Positions 1 through 8,928 of a stretch of 64,000 nt of DNA are shown here, piece by piece. The stretch is from Streptomyces sp. DH-12. GTDB taxonomy: Bacteria; Actinomycetota; Actinomycetes; Streptomycetales; Streptomycetaceae. Where the stretch lies: assembly GCF_002899455.1 (NCBI RefSeq), contig NZ_PPFB01000001.1, positions 6,704,501-6,768,500 on the forward strand, in the 5' to 3' direction. The notes beneath the pieces are model-generated. The model searched no databases. It was given only the letters and a program-made list of their open reading frames with translations, and was not told where the DNA came from. The stretch's first letter is position 1. Every line of letters starts with the position of its first letter. Made by a program: the position numbers and the translations under genes.

Positions 1-3000
1 CCGAGCGGGTGCGCGCCGCGCTCGCCGCCGCCGGCGCCCGCACCGTCACCCTCGGCGAGGCGCTCGCGGACCCCGGCACCCCGTGCGAGGGCATCGTCGT
101 GATCGGCCCGTACGGTGACACCGGCGACGACCCGGCGGAGACCGTCAGCGCGTCGGTCCTGCACTACGCGGAGGTGGCACGGGCCGCCGCCTCCTGGGCG
201 CACCGCACCTGCCTGCTGCACCTCAGCCACAACGCCCAGCAGGTGGAGAGCACCGACCGGCCGGCGGCCCACGTCGCCGCCGGCCTCGCCGTGCCCCGCG
301 TTCTCGCCCAGGAGTTCCCGGGCCTGCGCTGGCGCTCGGTGGACCTGCCGGCCGGCCCGCCGCACGCCGACGACGTCCGGGCCGTGCCGGCGGAGGCCGC
401 CGACCTGCTGGCGGGAGGCCCCAACGGCATCGAGTGCGCCCTGCGCGGCGGACACCGCTGGACGCGCGGCATCACCCCCTGGCGGCCGTCCGCACCCGCG
501 CCGGACACGGACGGCCCGGCCGCCACCGACGGCGGAACGGGCACGGCGGTGATCCTCGGCGGACTCGGGGACGTGGGCCTGGCCCTGGCGGGGCACCTGG
601 CCCGCTCCGGGCGGCGGGTCGTGGTGACCGGCCGCACCGGGCTCCCCCCGGACCCCGCCCCCGGCAGCACCGAAGCCGAACGGGCGGAGACGATCCGTGC
701 CCTGCGGGACTCCGGCGCCGACATCGAGGTCCGTGCCGCGGACGCCGCGGACACCGCCGCCACGACGGAACTGCTGCGGGAACTGACCGACCGCGACGGC
801 CCGCTGGACCTGGTCGTGCACGCCGCCGGCGTGGTCGCCTCCGCCGCCGTCGCGCCGTTGCGGGCCACCGAGGAGCGGGCCGTGCGCGCGCACGCGCACG
901 CCAAGGTCACCGCGGCCCTCGCGGTGCGCGACGCCGTGCACGGCCTGCCGCCCGGCCGCCGCCCGGCCACCGTCCTGCTGATGTCCTCCGCCACGGCGTT
1001 CGTCGGAGGCCTCGGCCTCGCCCCCTACGCCGCCGTCAACCGCTACCTGGACGCCCTCGCCGAACACGAGCACCACGCGGACCCGGACGCACCCCGCTGG
1101 ATCAGCGTGGCCTGGGACGGCTGGCGCGTCGGGCCCGGCCGGAGCGAACGCACCGTCGCCTCCCGGCACTCGATCGGCCTGGCGGACGGCATGCGCACCG
1201 TGGACCGTCTGCTGGCGCTCGCGGCCGGCGGCCGTGTCCCGGCCTCCGTCGCCGTCTCGCCGGCCGACCTCGCGCCCCGCACCGCGGGCACGCCCACCGC
1301 CGTACCCGTCTCCGTCGCTCCGGCTCCCGGCGCGCCCACGGCGGAGCTGCGGGCCGGTGCGGGATTCACCACCGGGGCGGAGACACTCCTGGCGGAGGTC
1401 TGGTCGGACCTGCTGGGCTTCCCCGTCACCGACCGTGACGCCGACTTCTTCGCCCTCGGCGGGCACTCCCTGCTGGCCACCCGCATGCTCGCCCGGCTGC
1501 GCGACGACCACGGTGCCGACCTGCGGCTGCAGGACCTGCTCGCCCGGCCCACCATCGCGGCCCTGGCCCCGATGCTGCCCGGCGGGGAATCCCGGCGGGA
1601 TCCCGCCGCGCCCCGGACCGCGGGCGTTCCCTCCTCGCAACCCGGGGACGGCCCCCGGGAGTTCCCCCTCACCCGGGTGCAGCACGCCTACTGGGTCGGT
1701 GGATCGGGCGGTTACCGCCTCGGCGACGTCCCGTGCTCCTTCCACCTGGAGTACGACTGTCCCGGCCTGGACACCGACCGCTACGAAACGGCGTGGAACG
1801 CGGTCGTCGCCCGCCACCCGATGCTGCGCGCGGTCGTCTCACCGGAAGGCCGCAACCGGGTGCTCGACAAGGTGCCCCCCTACCGGATCCGGGTGCAGGA
1901 CCTGACGAAGGACGACGACGCCGAGCGCGCCCGGAAGCTGGAGCGCGTGCGCACCCGCATGGTGCGCCGCGAACCCCGCCCGGGCCGCTGGCCCCTGGTC
2001 GACATCCGGGCCGCCCGGCTGCCCGGCGACGTCGTCCGGCTGTTCGTCAACGTGGACGTGCTGGTGTGCGACACCGCCAGCTACCTGATCTGGGACCGCG
2101 AACTGCGCACCCTCTACCAGGACCCCGACGCCCGGCTGCCGCCGCTGGAGACCACCTTCGCGGACTGCGTGGCCGCACTCGAGCGCCGCGCCCAGGGCCC
2201 GGAGCACGCGCGGGCCGCCGCCTACTGGCGGGCCAGGCTGGACGACCTGCCCGGCGCACCCGCGCTGCCCGTCCGGGCCGGGAGCCCCGGGGACCGGCCC
2301 CGCTTCGCACGGCGCACCGCCCGTCTGGAGCCGGACCGCTGGAACGCCCTCAAGGCCGAGGCCGCCCGGCGCGGGCTGACCCCCACGGCCGTCCTGCTGG
2401 CGGCCTACGGCGAGGCCCTCGCCGGGTGGTCGGGGCAGAACCGCTTCGCCGTCACCCTCACCCTCTTCGACCGGCCCGCGCACCTTCCCGGGGCGGACGC
2501 CGTGGTGGGTGACTTCACTTCGCTGATGCTCCACGAGGTGGACCGCTCGGACACCCGCTGCTTCGCCGACGCCGCCGTACGGGCCCAGCGCACCCTCTTC
2601 GAGGACCTGGACCACCGGGAGTTCTCCGCGCTCGACCTGCTGGCCGAGAAGTCCTCGCGCACCGGCCGCACCGAGTCCGTCCCCGTGGTCTTCACCAGCG
2701 CCCTGGGCCTGTCCGGGCCGCTCGGCGGCGGACACGACCTGGACTGGGCGGGCACACCGGTGTACGGCGTGAGCAGCACCCCGCAGACCTGGCTGGACCA
2801 CCAGGTGATCGAGCAGCACGGGGCGCTCCTGCTCCAGTGGGACGTCCTGGAGAACGCCCTGCCCGCCGACGAGGCGGACGCGGCGTTCGCCGCCTACGCC
2901 GAGCGGGTGCGCCGGCTGGCCGACGCACCGCGGGCGTGGGACACCGAGGAGCCCCGCACCGCGCTCGCCGCCCCGGCCCGTGAAGCGCGGCGGCCGGCCC

Positions 3001-3917
3001 CCACGGCGAGGAAGCGGACCGTTCCCGGCCCGACCCCCGACACCGACGCGGCCCTGCTGCTGCGCGACGGCAACGGCGACCGCCCCCTGTTCCTGATGCA
3101 CCCCTCCGGCGGGGACGTGCTGTGCTACGGCGAACTCGCCCGTCTCCTCACCGACGGCCGGCCCGTCGTGGCCCTCACCGACCCCGCCCTGACCGGCGGC
3201 ACCGGGCCGCGGACCATCGCCGAGACGACCGACCGCTACCTTGCGGCGCTGCGCGTCCACCAGCCGCAGGGTCCCTACCTGCTGGGCGGCTGGTCGATGG
3301 GCGGCACCGTCGCCCACCAGATGGCCGTGGAACTCCAGCGACGCGGAGAGCGGACCGACCTCCTCGTCCTGATCGACTCCAACACCCCCGACCGCATCCG
3401 GGCGCTGGGCGGCACCGACCGCGCCCAGGACACCGCCTTCGCGGCCGTCCGCTACCTGCGCTCGCTGGAGGCGTTCCTCGACCTCGACCTGGACCTCGGC
3501 CCGGACGCGGAGACGATCCGCACCGCCCCGGACCCGGCGGCGGTACGCCGGGCGGTCACCGAACGGCTGCGAGCGGCCGGCCTGCTCGGCCCCCGGGACA
3601 CCGCCGACACCCGCCTCGAGGTCTTCGAACGCCACCTGCGGGCGCTGGCCGACCACCGGGCCGGACACCTCACCGACCCGGCCACCCGGCTGCTGCTCAT
3701 CGCCGCGTCCCGTCCCGCACCGCACAACGCCGGCGTCGGCATGGGCGTCGACGACGCCGCGGACCTGCCCGCCCTCGGCTGGCTGCCGCACGTCAGCGGC
3801 CCCGTCGACGCCCACACCGTCGAAGGCCACCACTACTCCCTGCTGCACGACCCCGCAGTACGGCGGACCGCCGCCCTGATCGACCGGGCCCTGGCCGCCG
3901 TCCACACCGGCCGGTGA
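1..3917 (+). CDS. PKS/NRPS C-terminal part: KR - carrier - heterocyclization (Cy) - thioesterase
   Basis: The frame is open to the left edge, so this is the 3' part of a larger synthetase. Counting from the GTG at 9, a ketoreductase has its NADPH loop GGLGDVG near residue 183 and SSA/YAAVN catalytic residues near 325-340. A carrier domain has GGHSLL with the phosphopantetheine serine near 487. A Cy domain (about 553-980) has an intact DxxxxDxxS motif (DVLVCDTAS, about 684-692). A type I thioesterase has GWSMGG near 1094 and a late histidine (EGHHYS, about 1273). Cy domains condense and cyclize Cys/Ser/Thr to thiazoline/oxazoline, and the TE releases the product. The order recalls the end of yersiniabactin synthetase HMWP1 (KR-ACP-Cy-MT-PCP-TE), but here the MT and PCP are absent between Cy and TE. 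Separate downstream genes carry those functions. The gene is followed after 46 bp by the importer genes. Confidence 0.9.
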   Translation, partial: ERVRAALAAAGARTVTLGEALADPGTPCEGIVVIGPYGDTGDDPAETVSASVLHYAEVARAAASWAHRTCLLHLSHNAQQVESTDRPAAHVAAGLAVPRVLAQEFPGLRWRSVDLPAGPPHADDVRAVPAEAADLLAGGPNGIECALRGGHRWTRGITPWRPSAPAPDTDGPAATDGGTGTAVILGGLGDVGLALAGHLARSGRRVVVTGRTGLPPDPAPGSTEAERAETIRALRDSGADIEVRAADAADTAATTELLRELTDRDGPLDLVVHAAGVVASAAVAPLRATEERAVRAHAHAKVTAALAVRDAVHGLPPGRRPATVLLMSSATAFVGGLGLAPYAAVNRYLDALAEHEHHADPDAPRWISVAWDGWRVGPGRSERTVASRHSIGLADGMRTVDRLLALAAGGRVPASVAVSPADLAPRTAGTPTAVPVSVAPAPGAPTAELRAGAGFTTGAETLLAEVWSDLLGFPVTDRDADFFALGGHSLLATRMLARLRDDHGADLRLQDLLARPTIAALAPMLPGGESRRDPAAPRTAGVPSSQPGDGPREFPLTRVQHAYWVGGSGGYRLGDVPCSFHLEYDCPGLDTDRYETAWNAVVARHPMLRAVVSPEGRNRVLDKVPPYRIRVQDLTKDDDAERARKLERVRTRMVRREPRPGRWPLVDIRAARLPGDVVRLFVNVDVLVCDTASYLIWDRELRTLYQDPDARLPPLETTFADCVAALERRAQGPEHARAAAYWRARLDDLPGAPALPVRAGSPGDRPRFARRTARLEPDRWNALKAEAARRGLTPTAVLLAAYGEALAGWSGQNRFAVTLTLFDRPAHLPGADAVVGDFTSLMLHEVDRSDTRCFADAAVRAQRTLFEDLDHREFSALDLLAEKSSRTGRTESVPVVFTSALGLSGPLGGGHDLDWAGTPVYGVSSTPQTWLDHQVIEQHGALLLQWDVLENALPADEADAAFAAYAERVRRLADAPRAWDTEEPRTALAAPAREARRPAPTARKRTVPGPTPDTDAALLLRDGNGDRPLFLMHPSGGDVLCYGELARLLTDGRPVVALTDPALTGGTGPRTIAETTDRYLAALRVHQPQGPYLLGGWSMGGTVAHQMAVELQRRGERTDLLVLIDSNTPDRIRALGGTDRAQDTAFAAVRYLRSLEAFLDLDLDLGPDAETIRTAPDPAAVRRAVTERLRAAGLLGPRDTADTRLEVFERHLRALADHRAGHLTDPATRLLLIAASRPAPHNAGVGMGVDDAADLPALGWLPHVSGPVDAHTVEGHHYSLLHDPAVRRTAALIDRALAAVHTGR

Positions 3918-3963
3918 GCCCGGCCGCCGCCCCTGACCCCCGAACCTCTCGCGGAAAGCACCC

Positions 3964-5529
3964 ATGCACCAGCACCCGTCACCCCGCAGCCCCCTGTCCC
4001 GCAGATCCGCCCTCACCGCCCTCGCGGCGGTCGGCGCCCTGCTGCTGAGCGCCTGCTCCGGCACACCCGCCGCCGACACCCCGGCCTCCCGCACCGGCGC
4101 GCCCGTCGACGGCGGCACCCTGCGGTACGCCGTCGCGGGGTCCCCCGCCACCGCCAGTGACGACCCCCACGGCGGCCTCGGCAACGAGTCCGACGTCCTC
4201 CGCTTCGCCCTGACCTACGACGTCCTGACCGTCCCCGGCGAGGACGGGAGGACCCGGCCGCGGCTCGCCACGTCGTGGACGCCCAACGAGGCCATGGACC
4301 GCTGGACCCTCACCCTGCGCGAGGACGCCCGCTTCACCGACGGCACACCGGTGCGCGCCGCCGACGTGCTGTACTCCCTGCGGCGCATCGGCGGCAAGGC
4401 CGCCGAGAACTACGGCAGGCTCGCCGACTTCGACATGAGGAAGTCCACCGCCCCCGACGAGCACACCGTCGTCCTGGCCACCCGCGCCCCGATGGCCGAC
4501 GCGCCCCGGGCCCTGGAGTCCGTCACCTTCGTCGTCCCGGAGGGCACCGAGGACTTCTCCCGCCCCGTCACCGGCTCGGGCCCCTACCGGGTGGAGCGGA
4601 CCGGTGCCCAGACCACCGTCCTGACCCGCAACGACACATGGTGGGGCAAGCGCCCGCACCTGGACCGGATCGAGATCCAGGCCGTCGCCGACCCGCAGGC
4701 ACGGGCCGGCGCCGTCGCCTCCGGGCAGGCCGACGTCGCCGGCAGCGTCAGCCCCGCCGCGGTCAAGAGCGCCGGATCCTCGGCGAGGACCCAGGTCGTC
4801 CGGCGTGACGGGGTCACCGAGTACCCGTTCGTCATGCGCCTGGACACCGAGCCGTTCGACGACCCCCGGGTCCGCGAGGCGTTCCGCCTCGCCGCCGACC
4901 GCGAGGCCCTGGTCGACACCGTGTTCCTCGGCTACGGCGAGGTCGCCAACGACCTCCCCACCCCCTACGACCCCTCGGCGCCCGAGGACCTGCCGCAGCG
5001 CACCCGCGACGTGAAGAAGGCCAGGAAGCTGCTGGCCGAGGCCGGCCACGCCGACGGACTGTCCGTCACCCTGCACACCACCACCTCCTACCCCGGCATG
5101 GACACCGCGGCCACCCTCTACGCCCAGCAGCTCTCCGACATCGGCGTCGACGCCGAGGTGAAGGTCGAGCCGGCGGACACCTACTGGACCGCCGTCTACG
5201 CCAAGAAGGCGTTCTACACCGGCTACTACGGCGGCATCTCCTTCCCCGACCTCGTCCGCGTCGGACTGCTGTCCGACTCCCCGACCAACGAGACCGCCTG
5301 GCGCAGCAAGAGCTTCGACGACGGCTTCGCCCGGGCCATGTCGACCGCCGACGAGGCGCGGCGCGAGGAACTGCTCTCCGGCATCCAGCGCGAGCTGTGG
5401 GAGGACGGCGGCTACGTCGTCTGGGGCACCGGGGACGGCCTGGACCTCGCCGCGCCGGGCGTGCGCGGACTGCCCGACGGACCCGGATTCCAGCGCATGT
5501 TCATCGACCAGGTGTGGATGGCCAAGTGA
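3964..5529 (+). CDS. ABC transporter substrate-binding lipoprotein, peptide/nickel (OppA/NikA) family
   Basis: This 521-residue protein begins with an arginine-containing signal peptide and a lipobox (LLLSAC, Cys at about residue 31), so it should be a lipoprotein on the outer face of the membrane. The remainder has the SBP_bac_5 layout (RLATSWTPNE, WTLTLREDARFTDGTPVRA, GSGPYRVER), the fold used for peptides, nickel chelates and some metallophores. A GGAAAG ribosome site precedes the ATG. It overlaps the next permease gene by 4 bp and sits inside a metallophore-type operon. I infer that it captures the metal-loaded product of the synthetase for re-import; a peptide or nickel substrate is the alternative. 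Confidence 0.9.
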   Translation: MHQHPSPRSPLSRRSALTALAAVGALLLSACSGTPAADTPASRTGAPVDGGTLRYAVAGSPATASDDPHGGLGNESDVLRFALTYDVLTVPGEDGRTRPRLATSWTPNEAMDRWTLTLREDARFTDGTPVRAADVLYSLRRIGGKAAENYGRLADFDMRKSTAPDEHTVVLATRAPMADAPRALESVTFVVPEGTEDFSRPVTGSGPYRVERTGAQTTVLTRNDTWWGKRPHLDRIEIQAVADPQARAGAVASGQADVAGSVSPAAVKSAGSSARTQVVRRDGVTEYPFVMRLDTEPFDDPRVREAFRLAADREALVDTVFLGYGEVANDLPTPYDPSAPEDLPQRTRDVKKARKLLAEAGHADGLSVTLHTTTSYPGMDTAATLYAQQLSDIGVDAEVKVEPADTYWTAVYAKKAFYTGYYGGISFPDLVRVGLLSDSPTNETAWRSKSFDDGFARAMSTADEARREELLSGIQRELWEDGGYVVWGTGDGLDLAAPGVRGLPDGPGFQRMFIDQVWMAK

Positions 5530-6497
5530 CCGCGCGCACTGCCGGCCGCGCCCTGCGCCCGGCCGGCCGGGCCGCCGCCCTGGCCGTCGCCACCACGGCC
5601 GTGGTCTTCACGGCCACCGAACTGCTCCCCGGTGACGCCGGGGAACTGAGGACGGCGGGACGGGCCTCCGACGAGGACGTCGCGGCGGAGCGGGAGCGTC
5701 TCGGGCTGGACCGGCCGGCCGCGGTGCGCTACCTCGACTGGCTGTACGGCCTGGTCCGGGGGGACCTGGGACGCTCGCTGGCGGGCGGCAAGCCGGTGGC
5801 GACGCTGTTCGCCGAACGGCTGCCCGCCACCGCCGTCCTGGTCGTGGCGGCGCTGGCGGTCACCGTGCTGCTCACCGCGACGGCCCTGACCGTGGCGTAC
5901 CTGCGCGGCGGCCGGGGCGGCTCGGCCGCCACCGGGCTGGCCGCCGTGCCGCAGCCGGTCCACGCGGCGGTGCTCGGCGCGGTCCTGGCCGGGCTGCTGG
6001 GCTGGCTGCCCCCCGTGTCCCTGCTGCCGCCCGGCGGCTCGCCCCTGGCGGACCCCCGGCTCCTGGTGCTGCCCGCGCTCACCCTGGCGCTGCCCTCGGC
6101 CGCGTTCGCCACCGTCCTGCTGCGCGGGGCGCTGGCCGACACCCTGCGCCGCCCGCACGTGGCCGACGCACGGCTGCGCGGCCTGCCCGCCCCGCTCGTG
6201 CTGCACCGGCACGTCCTGCCCTTCCTGTACGCGCCGGCGCTCCAGGTGACGGCCCTGCTGTCCGGCGGTCTCGTGGCGGGGACCGCCCTGGCGGAGACCC
6301 TCTTCGGCTATCCGGGCACCGGGCAGCTGCTGGTGTCCGCCGTCGCGGTGCGGGACGTCCCCGTCATCCAGGCCGCGGCCCTCCTCCCGGCCGCCGTCCT
6401 GCTGCTGGGCATGCTCCTGGCCGACCTGGCCGCCCGTCGCACCACGGCGCCGGGGGACCCCGGCCCGTCGGTGGCGGCGGCGGGGAGGACCGCATGA
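5526..6497 (+). CDS. ABC transporter permease, DppB/NikB-like
   Basis: The start is a GTG overlapping the previous stop (GTGA), giving 323 residues. It has hydrophobic membrane segments and the binding-protein-dependent permease signature in its C-terminal half (VAGTALAETLFGYPGTGQLL, about residues 247-266), typical of the first permease of Dpp/Opp/Nik importers. The usual N-terminal motif G(L)DRPAAVRYLDWL and RGDLGRSL of DppB proteins is present. It forms the transmembrane channel with the following permease. The substrate is inferred from the operon, not from the sequence. Confidence 0.88.
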   Translation: MTARTAGRALRPAGRAAALAVATTAVVFTATELLPGDAGELRTAGRASDEDVAAERERLGLDRPAAVRYLDWLYGLVRGDLGRSLAGGKPVATLFAERLPATAVLVVAALAVTVLLTATALTVAYLRGGRGGSAATGLAAVPQPVHAAVLGAVLAGLLGWLPPVSLLPPGGSPLADPRLLVLPALTLALPSAAFATVLLRGALADTLRRPHVADARLRGLPAPLVLHRHVLPFLYAPALQVTALLSGGLVAGTALAETLFGYPGTGQLLVSAVAVRDVPVIQAAALLPAAVLLLGMLLADLAARRTTAPGDPGPSVAAAGRTA

Positions 6498-7315
6498 CCG
6501 GAGCGCCTGCGCCGTTCCTCCCCGGAGCCGTCCGTCCTCCGGTGTCCGTGACCGCGGCCCTCACCCTGCTGGTGTGCGTGCCGCTCGGCCGGTACGCCGC
6601 CCCGCACCCACCGGAGCGAACGGTCGCCGCCCCCTGGGCGCCGCCCGGCGGACGGCATCCGCTGGGCACCGACGTCCTGGGGCGCGACGTGCTGTCCCGG
6701 GTCCTGGCCGGGGGCACCCAGCTCCTGACCGTGTCCCTGCTCGCCGCGCTCGCCGCCGTCGTCTGCGGCGCGGGTCTCGGCCTGGCCGCGGGGTGGTCGG
6801 GCGACCGTGCCGCCCGCACCGTACGGGCCCTGTGCGACCTGCTGCTGGCCGTCCCCGCCCTGGTCCTGGCGCTGGTGCTGGCCACCGCACTGCCGGGGGC
6901 GACGGCGGTCGTCGTGGCGTCGGTGCTCGCGGGAGCCCCGCTCACCGCGCGGGTCGTCGCCACGCAGTGCGCGCAGCTGCGCGACAGCGGGCACGTGCAC
7001 GCCGCCGTCGAGCGCGGCGAGCGCACGCCCGCCGTGCTGCTCCACGAGGTGCTGCCCGCCCTGCGCCGTCTGGTCGCCGCCGACGCCGGGCTCCGGCTCG
7101 TCACGGCACTGCAGATCGCCGCGGCCCTCGCCGTGCTCGGGCTGGGGCCCCACCCCCCGGACCCCGACTGGGCCCTGATGCTCAGTGAGAACCTGCCCGG
7201 CGCCGCACTCAACCCCTGGGCGCTGCTGGCGCCGGCGGTCCCCCTGGCGGGCTGTGCCTGGGCGTTCGCCGCGGCGGCCCGGACGGCCGCCCGTGTTCCG
7301 GGGGAGGCGGCATGA
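6494..7315 (+). CDS. ABC transporter permease, DppC/NikC-like
   Basis: The ATG overlaps the previous stop by 4 bp. The 273-residue protein shows the DppC landmark HPLGTDVLGRDVLSRVLAGG (about residues 55-74), several transmembrane helices, and the EAA-type cytoplasmic loop around residues 170-195. It is the partner permease of the preceding gene and overlaps the dual ATPase gene downstream by 4 bp, so the four transport genes appear to be translationally coupled. It should be located in the cytoplasmic membrane. Confidence 0.87.
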   Translation: MTGAPAPFLPGAVRPPVSVTAALTLLVCVPLGRYAAPHPPERTVAAPWAPPGGRHPLGTDVLGRDVLSRVLAGGTQLLTVSLLAALAAVVCGAGLGLAAGWSGDRAARTVRALCDLLLAVPALVLALVLATALPGATAVVVASVLAGAPLTARVVATQCAQLRDSGHVHAAVERGERTPAVLLHEVLPALRRLVAADAGLRLVTALQIAAALAVLGLGPHPPDPDWALMLSENLPGAALNPWALLAPAVPLAGCAWAFAAAARTAARVPGEAA

Positions 7316-8928
7316 CGGTCCGTGCCCACGACGGGCTCGTTCCCACCGACGCCCCGCTGCTGGCGGCCGAGGGTCTGACCGTCCGCCGTGCCTTCGACGG
7401 AGCCACCGTCCTGCCGCCGGTCGACGTCCGCGTCGGCCCGGGGCAGGTGCTGGCCGTCACCGGCGCGTCCGGTGCCGGTAAATCCACGCTGCTGCGCGCC
7501 CTGCTCGACGTCCTCCCGGACGGACTGCACCGCGCGGCGGGCACCGTGCGCTGGCGCGGTGCGGTCGTGTCGCCCGGCCGGACGGCCCGGCGGTGGCGGC
7601 GCGCCCGGTGCGGCTGGCTGGCGCAGGACCCCGGCGCGGCCCTCCATCCGCTGTGGCGCGTGGACCGGCTGATCGGGGAGGAGTTCACCGGTGACGCCGC
7701 CGCCCGCGCCCTGCGGGTCGAGGCCCTGATGCGCCGGCTGGGCCTTCCGCCCGGGCTCGCCTCCCGGCGGGCGGGGGAGCTCTCCGGCGGACAGGCCCAA
7801 CGGGTCGCCCTGGCCCGGGCGCTGTGCGCCGACCCGGAGCTGCTCGTCCTGGACGAGCCGACCTCGGCACTGGACCGCGCGACGGCCGGCCTGGTGGCCG
7901 AAGAGGTGCGGTCGCGCCGTGGGACCCCCGGCCGGTGCGTCGTCCTGGTCACGCACGATGCCCGGCTGGCCGCGGAACTGGCCGACCGGACCCTGGTGCT
8001 CGCCGGTGACGCGCACCCGGCCGCCGGCGCCGACGCCACCGCGCGGCACAGGTCACGTGTGACCGCCGCCGAGCGCGGACGGACGACGCGCACCCCGGGG
8101 AAGGAACCGCTTCGCCCGATCGCCGCTCCCGCGTCACCACAGGCCGGGCGTTCGCCCCGCACGGCGGCGGACCCTGCCCCGTCCCCGGCACCCGTGCTGT
8201 CGGCGCGGGGCCTGACCCTGCGGACCCCGGACGGCACGCCGCTGCTCGACGCCGGCGAGCTGGACCTGCCGGCGGGCGGCTGGCTGGCCGTCACGGGACG
8301 GTCGGGCAGCGGGAAGACGACCCTGCTGCACGCCCTCGCGGGCCGTCGTCCGCCGGCGGCAGGACACCTCCTGCTGCACGGGCGCCCGCTGCCCGCCGGG
8401 ACCCGCTCGCGCGACCGGCGGACGCTGCGCGCCGTCCAACTGGCCGGACAGGACACGGCGGCGGAACTCAACCCGGCGCATACCGTCGGCCGAGCGGTGG
8501 CCCGGCCGCTGAAGGTGTTCCACGGCGCGACCGCAGCGGCCGGACGGGAACGCGTGCGGGAACTCCTCGAGGCCGTGGGACTCCCCGCCGAGCTGGCCGG
8601 CCGCAGACCGGCGGCGCTCTCCGGCGGCCAGCGCCGCCGGGTGGTTCTCGCCCGGGCGCTCGCCGCCGAGCCCGACGTGCTGCTGCTGGACGAGCCCACC
8701 GCGGGTCTGGACCCGGACTCGGCACGACTCGTCCTCGACCTGCTGGACCGGCTGCGGGAGAACGGCCCCGCCGTCCTGACCGTCACCCACGACGCCGGCA
8801 CGGCCGCCCGCGCCGACCGGGTCCTCCACCTGACCGGGCGCCGCCTGGTCCCACGGCCGCACCCGACCCCCGACCACCCCCTCGACGAGAGAACGGAGCA
8901 CTCCGGTGTCCGACCACACGACGGCTGA
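7312..8928 (+). CDS. Fused double ABC ATPase (DppD-DppF / NikD-NikE type)
   Basis: This 538-residue protein contains two full nucleotide-binding domains in tandem. The first has Walker A GASGAGKST (about residue 51), signature LSGGQAQR and Walker B LLVLDEPTSALD. The second has Walker A GRSGSGKTT (about 329), signature LSGGQRRR and Walker B VLLLDEPTAGLD. A low-complexity linker of roughly 60 residues joins them. Dpp/Nik systems normally use two separate ATPases; the fusion supplies both from one gene. It powers the importer formed by the two upstream permeases. Its 3' end overlaps the methyltransferase gene by 23 bp, tying transport to biosynthesis. Confidence 0.9.
   Translation: MTVRAHDGLVPTDAPLLAAEGLTVRRAFDGATVLPPVDVRVGPGQVLAVTGASGAGKSTLLRALLDVLPDGLHRAAGTVRWRGAVVSPGRTARRWRRARCGWLAQDPGAALHPLWRVDRLIGEEFTGDAAARALRVEALMRRLGLPPGLASRRAGELSGGQAQRVALARALCADPELLVLDEPTSALDRATAGLVAEEVRSRRGTPGRCVVLVTHDARLAAELADRTLVLAGDAHPAAGADATARHRSRVTAAERGRTTRTPGKEPLRPIAAPASPQAGRSPRTAADPAPSPAPVLSARGLTLRTPDGTPLLDAGELDLPAGGWLAVTGRSGSGKTTLLHALAGRRPPAAGHLLLHGRPLPAGTRSRDRRTLRAVQLAGQDTAAELNPAHTVGRAVARPLKVFHGATAAAGRERVRELLEAVGLPAELAGRRPAALSGGQRRRVVLARALAAEPDVLLLDEPTAGLDPDSARLVLDLLDRLRENGPAVLTVTHDAGTAARADRVLHLTGRRLVPRPHPTPDHPLDERTEHSGVRPHDG

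Noticed and set aside
1839..4184. A 781-codon open frame on the minus strand
   Set aside because: It lies opposite the PKS/NRPS gene and the transport lipoprotein gene, has no domain, and is a product of GC-rich codon bias on the other strand.
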